From the NCBI GenBank assembly GCA_902491915.1, contig CABUJL010000032.1:1-15401 (forward strand): 15,401 nucleotides of DNA, in the 5' to 3' direction. Numbering within the stretch: the stretch's first letter is position 1; each line of letters begins with the position of its first letter. Below the pieces are notes generated by a model, which saw only the letters and a list, made by a program, of their open reading frames with translations, made no database searches and was not told the DNA's origin. A program made the position numbers and the translations under genes. Origin of the DNA: an uncultured Collinsella sp. (GTDB lineage: Bacteria; Actinomycetota; Coriobacteriia; Coriobacteriales; Coriobacteriaceae). Below are positions 1 to 6,006 of the stretch, piece by piece.

Positions 1-9
1 GACTGTAAT

Positions 10-56
10 GGACGTTCTTGTTTGACTAGTCGTTTAAGAACGTCCCCAACGACTAG
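10..56. repeat. Two interleaved inverted repeats (pseudoknot-like topology)
   Basis: Arm A GGACGTTCTT (10-19) is perfectly complementary to AAGAACGTCC (36-45). Arm B CTAGTCGTT (26-34) is perfectly complementary to AACGACTAG (48-56). The arms alternate A-B-A'-B', so they can form either an H-type pseudoknot or two mutually exclusive hairpins. The element lies about 130 bp upstream of the kinase start. A 16-nt piece of it (40-55) recurs with one mismatch at 7049-7064, which suggests a dispersed element. Its function, whether terminator, attenuator or mobile palindrome, cannot be told from the sequence. Confidence 0.6.
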
Positions 57-185
57 CTTCCTTCCCGTAACCTTTCCGCAACAATTCGACCTCCACGGCA
101 CCAGCGCCCGCCTGCCGTGCTCCCTGCGCTACACTTAGTTGCACTATGGCGCCATCGTGCCGCGCCCGACCCAAGGGGGACTCTC

Positions 186-1010
186 ATGAAGAACACTCAG
201 CTGCTGTTGATCAACGATATGTGCGGCTACGGCAAGGTCGCGCTTTCCGCCATGCTGCCGGTGCTGTCGCATATGGGCTATCGCATCCACAACCTGCCGA
301 CGGCCCTTGTTTCCGATACGCTCAACTACCCCAAGTTCTACATCCACGACACCACGGAGTACGTGCGCCAGAGTCTTGCCATCTGGGAGGAGCTCGGCTT
401 TGAGTTCGACGCTATCTCGACCGGCTTTATCGTGACCGAGGAAGAGACGCGTATCATCTCGGACTTTTGCCACCGCCGTGCGCAAAAGGGCACCAAGGTG
501 TTCGTCGACCCCATCATGGGCGACAACGGCAAGCTCTATGCGGGCGTGCCCGAGTCCACGATTGGCCTTATGCGGCACCTGCTGGAGTGCGCAGACTACG
601 CGGTGCCCAATTATACCGAGGCGTGCCTGCTTGCCGATAGGCCTATCGCCGAGCAAATTACGCCCGATGAGGCTCGCGCCCTTGTGGACGCCGTGCGCGA
701 GCTGGGTGCCAAGTCGGTGGTCATTACGAGCGCCGTGGTCAATGGCACGAACGCGGTTATCGGTTACGACCATGTAGCGGGGGAGTACTTTACGATTCCC
801 TTTGAGCTCATTCCGGTCTATTTCCCGGGCACGGGTGACACGTTCTCGGCGGTGCTCGTCGGCCGCGTTATGGCAGGTTGGAGTTTGCAACGCGCGACGT
901 CCGATGCCATGCGCGTGGTGGCTGAGCTTATCGAGCGCAATGCCGACCAAGAGGACAAGTCGGCTGGCCTTCCCATCGAGGCCTGCCTGGATGTGATTGA
1001 CCATGAGTAA
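186..1010 (+). CDS. Pyridoxamine/pyridoxal kinase (PfkB/ribokinase fold)
   Basis: This 274-residue cytoplasmic enzyme is likely to phosphorylate pyridoxamine, pyridoxal or pyridoxine with ATP in vitamin B6 salvage. The N-terminus LLINDMCGYGKVAL and the C-terminal GTGDTFSA motif, with catalytic Asp about residue 218, are typical of the PdxK/PdxY group (COG2240). The length matches that family, which usually has 270-290 residues. The ATG at 186 is preferred over an in-frame upstream start at 117. It has the ribosome-binding site AAGGGGGA at 173-180 with a 5-nt gap, and the 23 extra residues would be a low-complexity, Arg/Ala/Pro-containing stretch unlike a kinase N-terminus. The last codons overlap the next gene, implying translational coupling. 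Exact vitamer preference cannot be assigned. Confidence 0.9.
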   Translation: MKNTQLLLINDMCGYGKVALSAMLPVLSHMGYRIHNLPTALVSDTLNYPKFYIHDTTEYVRQSLAIWEELGFEFDAISTGFIVTEEETRIISDFCHRRAQKGTKVFVDPIMGDNGKLYAGVPESTIGLMRHLLECADYAVPNYTEACLLADRPIAEQITPDEARALVDAVRELGAKSVVITSAVVNGTNAVIGYDHVAGEYFTIPFELIPVYFPGTGDTFSAVLVGRVMAGWSLQRATSDAMRVVAELIERNADQEDKSAGLPIEACLDVIDHE

Positions 1011-1332
1011 TGCTGGCGAGGGCGGCGCCAAGCCTGCGGGCGAGAACAAGCCGCTCGGCGCGCCGCGGGGCAAGCGTCCGCGCATCCGCGTGAGCTGCGT
1101 GGACCAGCTGGGTGCGTGCCGCTGCCACCATGGTCACAAGCCGGGCGACGTTTTTGACTTCGACCGAGACCGCGGCAAGATGTGTGCCATGGCCTGCCAT
1201 GTGGGCTTTCCCTATATCGATATCCTGCGCTATGGCGGAACCGTGCCTGGCAACGAGCCCGGTACGGCAAAGTTCTGCTGCCCCGAGGTCGATACGCTGA
1301 ACGTCTGGCTTGCCGAGATCGTCGACGAGTAG
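1003..1332 (+). CDS. TIGR04076-family small Cys-rich protein
   Basis: This 109-residue protein has no signal peptide or membrane segment. After a basic, flexible N-terminus of about 28 residues comes the pattern seen in TIGR04076 proteins: a first Cys cluster, HKPGDVF, a GKMCAMACH segment, FPYIDILRYGG, and a late CC pair. The conserved Cys/His residues suggest metal or redox chemistry, but no function is established. The ATG at 1003 overlaps the kinase stop by 8 bp, so it is probably translated by coupling. A TTG two codons upstream (997) is an alternative. The palindrome and terminator at 1341-1396 follow directly. Confidence 0.75.
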   Translation: MSNAGEGGAKPAGENKPLGAPRGKRPRIRVSCVDQLGACRCHHGHKPGDVFDFDRDRGKMCAMACHVGFPYIDILRYGGTVPGNEPGTAKFCCPEVDTLNVWLAEIVDE

Positions 1333-1340
1333 TCGAGCGC

Positions 1341-1373
1341 AATGTGACAAAGGGACAGTCCCTTTGTCACATT
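1341..1373. repeat. Perfect 33-bp palindrome, family P1 copy 1
   Basis: Arms AATGTGACAAAGGGA (1341-1355) and TCCCTTTGTCACATT (1359-1373) are perfectly complementary around CAG. Near copies lie at 2889-2921 and 4855-4887, and a left half-copy at 11545-11560. It begins 8 nt after the stop of the TIGR04076 gene. It can form a strong hairpin in RNA on either strand. Confidence 0.85.
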
Positions 1374-1377
1374 CGCC

Positions 1378-1396
1378 GGGGCTGCCCCTTCTTTTT
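1378..1396 (+). terminator. Weak intrinsic terminator after the kinase/TIGR04076 pair
   Basis: GGGG-CTG-CCCC is followed by TTCTTTTT. The stem is short, but the P1 palindrome just upstream adds structure and the T-run lies directly behind. It probably ends the pyridoxamine kinase transcript. Confidence 0.4.
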
Positions 1397-1405
1397 GCTT
1401 ATAAT
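1396..1405 (+). promoter_or_regulatory. Possible -10 element for the ATPase gene
   Basis: TGCTTATAAT contains a consensus TATAAT at 1400-1405 with a TG four bases upstream. No convincing -35 box stands 16-18 bp before it. It precedes the three 33-bp-spaced repeats, so those repeats would lie in the 5' untranslated region. Confidence 0.3.
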
Positions 1406-1416
1406 CCTAAATCTCT

Positions 1417-1496
1417 GCATTTCATCCGATTTTAGGTTCTAAAAATCCTACATTTCATCGATAATTAAGCGCATAAAACTTTGCATTTCATTTGAT
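1417..1496 (+). repeat. Three direct repeats with an exact 33-bp period upstream of the ATPase
   Basis: GCATTTCATCCGAT (1417-1430), ACATTTCATCGAT (1450-1462) and GCATTTCATTTGAT (1483-1496) start at 1417, 1450 and 1483, exactly 33 bp apart. Each is preceded by an A-rich stretch ending in CT or TT. The spacing is close to three helical turns, so a protein could bind all copies on one DNA face. The last copy ends 20 nt before the ATG, next to the ribosome-binding site. This fits an operator array but binding is inferred. Confidence 0.6.
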
Positions 1497-1515
1497 GACA
1501 CTGAGGGGAGAGCCT

Positions 1516-2877
1516 ATGCTGCGCAGGAAAATAGCGGCAGAGCTGGAGCGTTGGCTGAAGTCTGCCGAGCAAAAGGCCTTATTCATCACGGGTTCTCGCC
1601 AGATCGGCAAAAGCTATTCGATTCGCGCATTTGGCAAAGCCAGCCATGCAACCTACATCGAGCTCAATCTCATGGAAAATCGCCAGGCAAAAGATGCTCT
1701 TCTCGAGGCGCGGAATGCCGATGATTTCATCAGCAGGGTGACGCTTCTTTCGGGAAAGTCGATTGCACCAGGCAAAACGCTCGTGTTTATCGATGAGGTC
1801 CAAGAGGCCCCCGACATCATGACGATGGCAAAGTTCCTTGTAGAGGACGGGAGGTGCCGCTGGGCGTTTTCGGGGTCAATGCTCGGGACCCAGTTCAAGG
1901 GCGTCAGGTCCTATCCCGTGGGGTATGTCCACGAGCTTAGGATGTTCCCGCTCGATTTTGAGGAGTTTTGCTGGGCAACCGGGGTGAGCGAGGGGGCTCG
2001 CCAAACGATACGTGACGCGTGTATCAGCGAGAGGCCCATTCCTGATTACATTCATGACGCGATGATGGCAAACTTCAGGACCTATACCGTTGTCGGCGGA
2101 ATGCCGGAGGTCGTGCAGCGTTTCCTTGACACGCAGGGCGACCTTGCCTCTGTTCGTCAGCTGCAGTCAGAGCTCAACGAACAGTACCGGCGGGATATCT
2201 CCAAGTATGCAAGCGGGCGAGCCCTGCAGGTGCAGAGCATCTACGATCAGCTCCCTATTATGCTCGAGGGCGAAAACAAGCGCTTCGTGCTCAATTCCAT
2301 TGACCCCAAGGCTCACTACGAGAAGTATCAGCGAGATTTTGTATGGCTTGTCGATGCCGGCGTTGCTCTCAAAGCCGATATCGTAACCGAGCCAAAATCG
2401 CCCCTGCTCAAGACGGCACGGCCATCGCAGTTCAAGCTATATCAATCGGATACGGGCATGTTGATGGCGCGCTACCCCGTTGGAGTCGCCCAAGCGGCGT
2501 ATCTTGATAGCAAAGAGCCCAATCTGGGCGGCATTTACGAAAACGTGGTGGCCCAGCAGCTAGCTGCCCAAAATCGCCAGCTTTACTACTATCAGACAAA
2601 AAAGCGCGGCGAAGTGGACTTTGTGGTCGATGGACCGGATGGGACGGCTGTTCCGATCGAGGTTAAATCGGGCTCCTATTACCACGCGCACGCTGCGCTC
2701 GGTCATGTGCTTGATACGGCTGAATATGGCGTAAGGCTCGGGATTGTTTTCTCGAGAGGCAACGTTGAGCGCAACGGAGCGGTTCTCTATTTGCCGCTAT
2801 ATGCGACCTGGGCCCTTTCGGATGTTTTGGGCGGCTCCTGCGCCGAAGGGATAAAGCTGGAGGTCAAGCCGGTCTAG
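1516..2877 (+). CDS. AAA-family ATPase with C-terminal DUF4143 domain
   Basis: This 453-residue protein has the AAA_14/DUF4143 layout common in gut bacteria and archaea, a family of unknown role. Walker A is GSRQIGKS (residues 26-33) and Walker B is LVFIDE (89-94). The C-terminal half holds a nuclease-like signature, VDF with Asp368 and IEVKSG with Glu382 and Lys384, resembling the PD-(D/E)XK active site. There is no signal peptide. The ATG at 1516 follows the ribosome-binding site AGGGGAG (1504-1510) with a 5-nt gap, so in-frame TTG/ATG codons at 1492 and 1495 are rejected. Codon choice looks more A/T-rich than in neighbours, and P1 palindromes flank both sides, which hints at acquisition by transfer. 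It stands alone, without a visible partner gene. Confidence 0.85.
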   Translation: MLRRKIAAELERWLKSAEQKALFITGSRQIGKSYSIRAFGKASHATYIELNLMENRQAKDALLEARNADDFISRVTLLSGKSIAPGKTLVFIDEVQEAPDIMTMAKFLVEDGRCRWAFSGSMLGTQFKGVRSYPVGYVHELRMFPLDFEEFCWATGVSEGARQTIRDACISERPIPDYIHDAMMANFRTYTVVGGMPEVVQRFLDTQGDLASVRQLQSELNEQYRRDISKYASGRALQVQSIYDQLPIMLEGENKRFVLNSIDPKAHYEKYQRDFVWLVDAGVALKADIVTEPKSPLLKTARPSQFKLYQSDTGMLMARYPVGVAQAAYLDSKEPNLGGIYENVVAQQLAAQNRQLYYYQTKKRGEVDFVVDGPDGTAVPIEVKSGSYYHAHAALGHVLDTAEYGVRLGIVFSRGNVERNGAVLYLPLYATWALSDVLGGSCAEGIKLEVKPV

Positions 2878-2888
2878 GGCCAGTCCCG

Positions 2889-2921
2889 GATGTGGCAAAG
2901 GGGTAGTCCCTTTGTCACATT
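2889..2921. repeat. P1 palindrome copy 2 (degenerate left arm)
   Basis: The right arm TCCCTTTGTCACATT (2907-2921) is identical to copy 1. The left arm differs at three positions and the central CAG is TAG. It lies 11 bp behind the ATPase stop, mirroring the copy upstream of that gene. Confidence 0.75.
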
Positions 2922-2924
2922 CAT

Positions 2925-3018
2925 GAGCGTGGATTTTCTCCCACCGAGATAACGAGCGTGGATTTTCTCCCGTTTAGAGCGCACTCGAACGCTCAAAGTG
3001 GGAGAAAATCCACGCTCG
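2925..3018. terminator. Long hairpin with duplicated left arm between convergent genes
   Basis: GAGCGTGGATTTTCTCCCA (2925-2943) and CGAGCGTGGATTTTCTCCC (2953-2971) can each pair perfectly over 19 bp with the same right arm, GGGAGAAAATCCACGCTCG at 3000-3018 (shifted by one base for the first). A nested stem GAGCG/CGCTC (2977-2981, 2990-2994) lies in the loop. TTTT follows at 3019-3022. It sits between the converging ATPase and phosphatase genes and could terminate transcription from the left. It is also repeat-like. No gene is seen in 2878-3063. Confidence 0.6.
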
Positions 3019-3063
3019 TTTTATGCCGATGGCGTGGCCCGTGTGCCCGCGCCGCCCGAGCGC

Positions 3064-3510
3064 CTACAGCTGCTCGAGCATGGCGGTGCAACCGGCGAGT
3101 ACATCGCGGTAGGTGGCGTCGAAATTGCCGGTGTACCAGGGGTCGGCCACGTCGCCGGGGCGATCGGTCCAATCGAGCAGGCGCGAGATCTTGCCATCGG
3201 GGTCCTTCCCAAAAATTCGGTACAGGGCGCGGGCGTTCTCGTCGTCCATATAGACAATGTGGTCCCAGTCGCCATACTCCGCGCGACGCACCTGACGTGC
3301 GCGATGTGCGACGACGGGAATCCCGACCTCGCGTAGCTTGGCAATGGTGCCGTGGTGTGGCGGGTTGCCGATCTCCTCGGTCGAGGTCGCAGCGGAATCA
3401 ATGACAAACTCGCCTGCGCGCCCGGCGCGCCGCACTAGCTCGGTAAACACGGACTCAGCCATCGTCGAGCGACAGATGTTCCCATGGCAGATAAACAGTA
3501 CACGTTGCAT
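3064..3510 (-). CDS. Low-molecular-weight protein tyrosine phosphatase
   Basis: This 148-residue cytosolic phosphatase has the hallmark P-loop CHGNICRS at residues 8-15 (nucleophile Cys8, Arg14) and a late DPWY with the general acid Asp about residue 123. Family members remove phosphate from phosphotyrosine and in Gram-positive bacteria often act with exopolysaccharide tyrosine kinases, but no such kinase is in this window. The start at 3510 has the ribosome-binding site AAAGGA 8 nt upstream. An in-frame start at 3555 would overlap the MFS stop and lacks such a site. It lies 45 bp behind the MFS gene on the same strand, so the two are probably co-transcribed. Confidence 0.9.
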   Translation of the reverse strand: MQRVLFICHGNICRSTMAESVFTELVRRAGRAGEFVIDSAATSTEEIGNPPHHGTIAKLREVGIPVVAHRARQVRRAEYGDWDHIVYMDDENARALYRIFGKDPDGKISRLLDWTDRPGDVADPWYTGNFDATYRDVLAGCTAMLEQL

Positions 3511-3555
3511 ATGCGGTTTCCTTTCGATCGCCATCATCGAGCTCGAGTATCGCAT

Positions 3556-4797
3556 CTACGCCTGCGCCCTTGCCCGCCTGCGCTCCCAGTGAGCCAATTT
3601 AATCGTCACCAGCGTAAGCACCCAGGCCACAAGCGAGAACGCGGCACCCACTGCGCCTACGTGCGCAATGCCAATGCTGCTTACCACGGCGCCGCCCACT
3701 GCGGTGCCAAACGAGATGCCGACGTTAAACGCCATGGGCTCAACCGAACTTGCGAGTACCATCGACTTGGGATGGCGGCTGCGTGCCACATCCATAAAGT
3801 GCGTGATGCACGATACCGAGAACAGGTACATGAGCAGCGCCAAGCTAAAGACAAAGGCCAGCGCGAGCGGCATGGTGCCGCCCACAGCAAACAGCCCGAG
3901 TAACGCCGCAGCCTGCAGCACGAACGTCACAAGCAGCGCCTTCATGCCAAAGCGCGCATCGATCCATCCGCCCAGGATGTTCGAGATCAGGCAGAACACG
4001 CCGTAGGCCATGAGCGTGGTACTGGCTTCGACCGTGCCCATGCCCAGCACCTGCTCAAGATAAGGCGTCACGTAGCCATAGAAAACGTAGACCGACCCCA
4101 CGCCAAACAAAAAGATGAGCATGCCGGTGACGATGCTCGGCTCGCGTAGCAGACCCGCCTGCTCGCGAAAGGTGGCGGGCTCGTCGGTTTGCCCAGCGCG
4201 CGGCATAAACATCACGAGCGCTCCGCAGATCAGAACGGCAAAGGTCAACGTGCCGTACATGGCCACGTGCCAGTCGAGCGTGTCGGCCACAAACTTGCCG
4301 ATCGAAGTGACAAAGACCATTGCCACGGAAAACGCGCCGTACACCACCGAGATGGCGAGTGAGGTCTGCTGCGGGGACAGCAGCTCGGGGATATACGTCA
4401 CGCCCACGGCGAGCAGTGCGCCCGAGACGGAGCCCAAGATGATGCGCGAGGCGAACAGCACTTGAAAGTTGGGTGCCAGCGCCATGACCAGATTGCCGAG
4501 CACAAAGACGATGCTATAGCACACGAGCAGTTGGTAACGACGGAAGCGCCCCGTGCTGAGCGCGAGCACCGGCGTCGCGATAGCGTAGATCAGTGCGAAC
4601 ACGCTAATAAGTTGGCCTGCGGTGGCAAGCGATACGCCGAGTTCCGTCGCCAAGTCACTTTCGATGCCGATGACCACGAACTCCGAACAGCCGAGCGAAA
4701 AGCCTAACAACACGAGCAGCGCCAGGCAGAGCTTGGTGCGCGCGGGGGAGAGCGCGGCGGCGGTTGACTTACTTTTTGGCGTGGTTGCGGCGGTCAA
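3556..4797 (-). CDS. MFS transporter, AraJ-like DHA1 family (drug or sugar efflux)
   Basis: The product, 413 residues from this start, is rich in hydrophobic segments as expected for a 12-helix major facilitator. The N-terminal GFSLGCSEFVVIG, the loop GRFRRYQ after helix 2 (about residues 83-89) and the LASRIILGSVSGA-like helix 4 match the AraJ/YdhP efflux group (COG2814), which exports drugs or sugars with proton exchange. Substrate is unknown. The start is uncertain. TTG at 4797 has GGAG 8 nt upstream and is preferred. GTG at 4806 sits directly on that site. GTG at 4884 lies inside a P1 palindrome and would add 29 non-family residues. It probably forms an operon with the downstream tyrosine phosphatase gene. 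Confidence 0.8.
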   Translation of the reverse strand: MTAATTPKSKSTAAALSPARTKLCLALLVLLGFSLGCSEFVVIGIESDLATELGVSLATAGQLISVFALIYAIATPVLALSTGRFRRYQLLVCYSIVFVLGNLVMALAPNFQVLFASRIILGSVSGALLAVGVTYIPELLSPQQTSLAISVVYGAFSVAMVFVTSIGKFVADTLDWHVAMYGTLTFAVLICGALVMFMPRAGQTDEPATFREQAGLLREPSIVTGMLIFLFGVGSVYVFYGYVTPYLEQVLGMGTVEASTTLMAYGVFCLISNILGGWIDARFGMKALLVTFVLQAAALLGLFAVGGTMPLALAFVFSLALLMYLFSVSCITHFMDVARSRHPKSMVLASSVEPMAFNVGISFGTAVGGAVVSSIGIAHVGAVGAAFSLVAWVLTLVTIKLAHWERRRARAQA

Positions 4798-4854
4798 GGT
4801 TGTCACTCCAATGTCGCGTGAATAAGCGGGATTCAATCCCTGCAACTCTAACAG

Positions 4855-4887
4855 AATGTGACAAAGGGACAGTCTCTTTGTCACATT
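4855..4887. repeat. P1 palindrome copy 3
   Basis: This is identical to copy 1 except one base in the right arm (TCTCTTTGTCACATT). It lies upstream of the minus-strand MFS gene, in the gap between divergent genes, 19 bp from a second, unrelated palindrome. Confidence 0.85.
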
Positions 4888-4906
4888 CGCGGCGTGGCTG
4901 CCGCCT

Positions 4907-4971
4907 AAACCGTCACAACATTCGATGAAAATCTCGAAAACGAGGAAAAACGTCGAATGTTGTGACGGTTT
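4907..4971. repeat. Cruciform-like palindrome with nested stem (family P3)
   Basis: AAACCGTCACAACATTCGA (4907-4925) and TCGAATGTTGTGACGGTTT (4953-4971) are perfectly complementary over 19 bp. The loop contains a second hairpin, CTCG-AAAA-CGAG (4933-4944). A short T-run follows at 4969-4973. It lies between two divergent genes, where a terminator is not needed for either, so a repeat element or regulatory role is likelier. Apart from this and P1 copy 3, the 260-bp gap holds no gene. Confidence 0.75.
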
Positions 4972-5057
4972 TCGTGTCCGGCGCGGGTGAGCTTCGGTGC
5001 CGTCTGGGGGTATAAGACTAGCGAGTGTTTATTTGCGAGGCCTAAGGGGCGCCCCGT

Positions 5058-5927
5058 ATGGATATCGATAACTTTGAATGGTGGTATAGCGAGGGCGAGG
5101 CTCCGGACGAGGAGTGGGACGAGCCCGCGTCGCGTGACGTGTCGAGCGACGAGGACGAGACCGGCAACGATGCCGCTGTCGAGCCTGATGCCGCCTCCGA
5201 TGCCGCCGAGCCCCTGACCTTTGAGCAGGCTTGGGCCCAAGCCGAGGCCGATGAGGCTAAGGCCGATGCCACGGCCACACTCGGTGAGCCGGCGGACATG
5301 TCCATCTCGCCGGCAAAGATCCCGCAGCCGCGTCACACCATCGACCCCGACAGCACGGCATCCTTCAGCATTCTCGACGTGCCCGCGCAAGGCGCCCAGG
5401 CGCCTGCGCCCACACATCGCCCCGACCTGGCTCGTGAGGAAGACGCGGGCCGCCGTTCTCCGCTCGGCCCCATCCTCATCGCCTTCATGGCCGGCGTTAT
5501 CGCCTGCTCGGCAATCGGTAGCGTTTGGAGCCATGTCGAGCAGCAGCGTCAAGACGCCGCCAAGGTCGAGATGTCTGTCGAGCAATCGCTCAGCCGCACG
5601 CGCTCGGTACATGTGTCGGTCGAGGTCAAGGACGGCGCGATGTGGGACACCGCGCGTGGCGACAGCCAAATGCTCATCCACATCGTGGGGCGTACGCTCA
5701 AAGGGCAGACGATTGACGAGTATCAATACGTCAATTCCGCTGGTGACGGCATCGAGCTCAAGCCCGGCGACTACGAGCTCACCGTCGACGAACCGCCCGT
5801 CGCCACCGACGGCACGCGCTTCCGCGCCTCAAAGCGCATGGTTCCCGTGAGCTTTAACTCGCAGGCGCCCGATACGGTCGATAGCACTCCGCAGGGCGGG
5901 TTTGACCTTTACGCTATTGCTCAATAA
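5058..5927 (+). CDS. Single-pass membrane protein of unknown function, acidic N-terminus
   Basis: I do not recognise a family for this 289-residue protein. Residues 1-130 are strongly acidic, Ala/Asp/Glu-rich and probably disordered. One membrane segment spans about residues 138-157 (PILIAFMAGVIACSAIGSVW) after an Arg-Arg pair, consistent with an N-in type II anchor. The C-terminal 130 residues, outside the membrane, look folded, with beta-rich stretches such as SVHVSVEVKDGAMWDT and GIELKPGDYELTVDEPP. No lipobox, sortase motif or catalytic motif is visible. The ATG at 5058 follows AAGGGG (5044-5049) by 8 nt. The same site is part of a GGGGC/GCCCC self-complementary stretch that could hide it. 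The epimerase gene follows after 79 bp. Confidence 0.75.
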   Translation: MDIDNFEWWYSEGEAPDEEWDEPASRDVSSDEDETGNDAAVEPDAASDAAEPLTFEQAWAQAEADEAKADATATLGEPADMSISPAKIPQPRHTIDPDSTASFSILDVPAQGAQAPAPTHRPDLAREEDAGRRSPLGPILIAFMAGVIACSAIGSVWSHVEQQRQDAAKVEMSVEQSLSRTRSVHVSVEVKDGAMWDTARGDSQMLIHIVGRTLKGQTIDEYQYVNSAGDGIELKPGDYELTVDEPPVATDGTRFRASKRMVPVSFNSQAPDTVDSTPQGGFDLYAIAQ

Positions 5928-5963
5928 CTGCGCCTGTCGCTCAACCCCGCCGCCAAGAGTGGG

Positions 5964-5986
5964 ACAATAGCCCTCGACACTATTGT
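5964..5986 (+). promoter_or_regulatory. Inverted repeat just upstream of the epimerase gene
   Basis: ACAATAG (5964-5970) and CTATTGT (5980-5986) form 7-bp arms with a 9-bp spacer, ending 8 bp before the ribosome-binding site. It could be a repressor operator or a small hairpin. There is no direct evidence of binding. Confidence 0.3.
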
Positions 5987-6006
5987 TTACTTTTGGAGGA
6001 AGTAGC

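Noticed and set aside
144..1085. A 313-codon minus-strand open frame opposite the kinase
   Set aside because: It covers a well-recognised kinase and has no ribosome-binding site or family features.
1417..1496. Could the three 33-bp-spaced repeats be a CRISPR array?
   Set aside because: The conserved part is only about 13 bp, with just three copies, no repeat of 23 bp or more, and no cas genes nearby.
4907..4971. Could the long perfect inverted repeat be the ends of an insertion sequence?
   Set aside because: Only 27 bp lie between the arms, so no transposase can be contained. It is a hairpin element.
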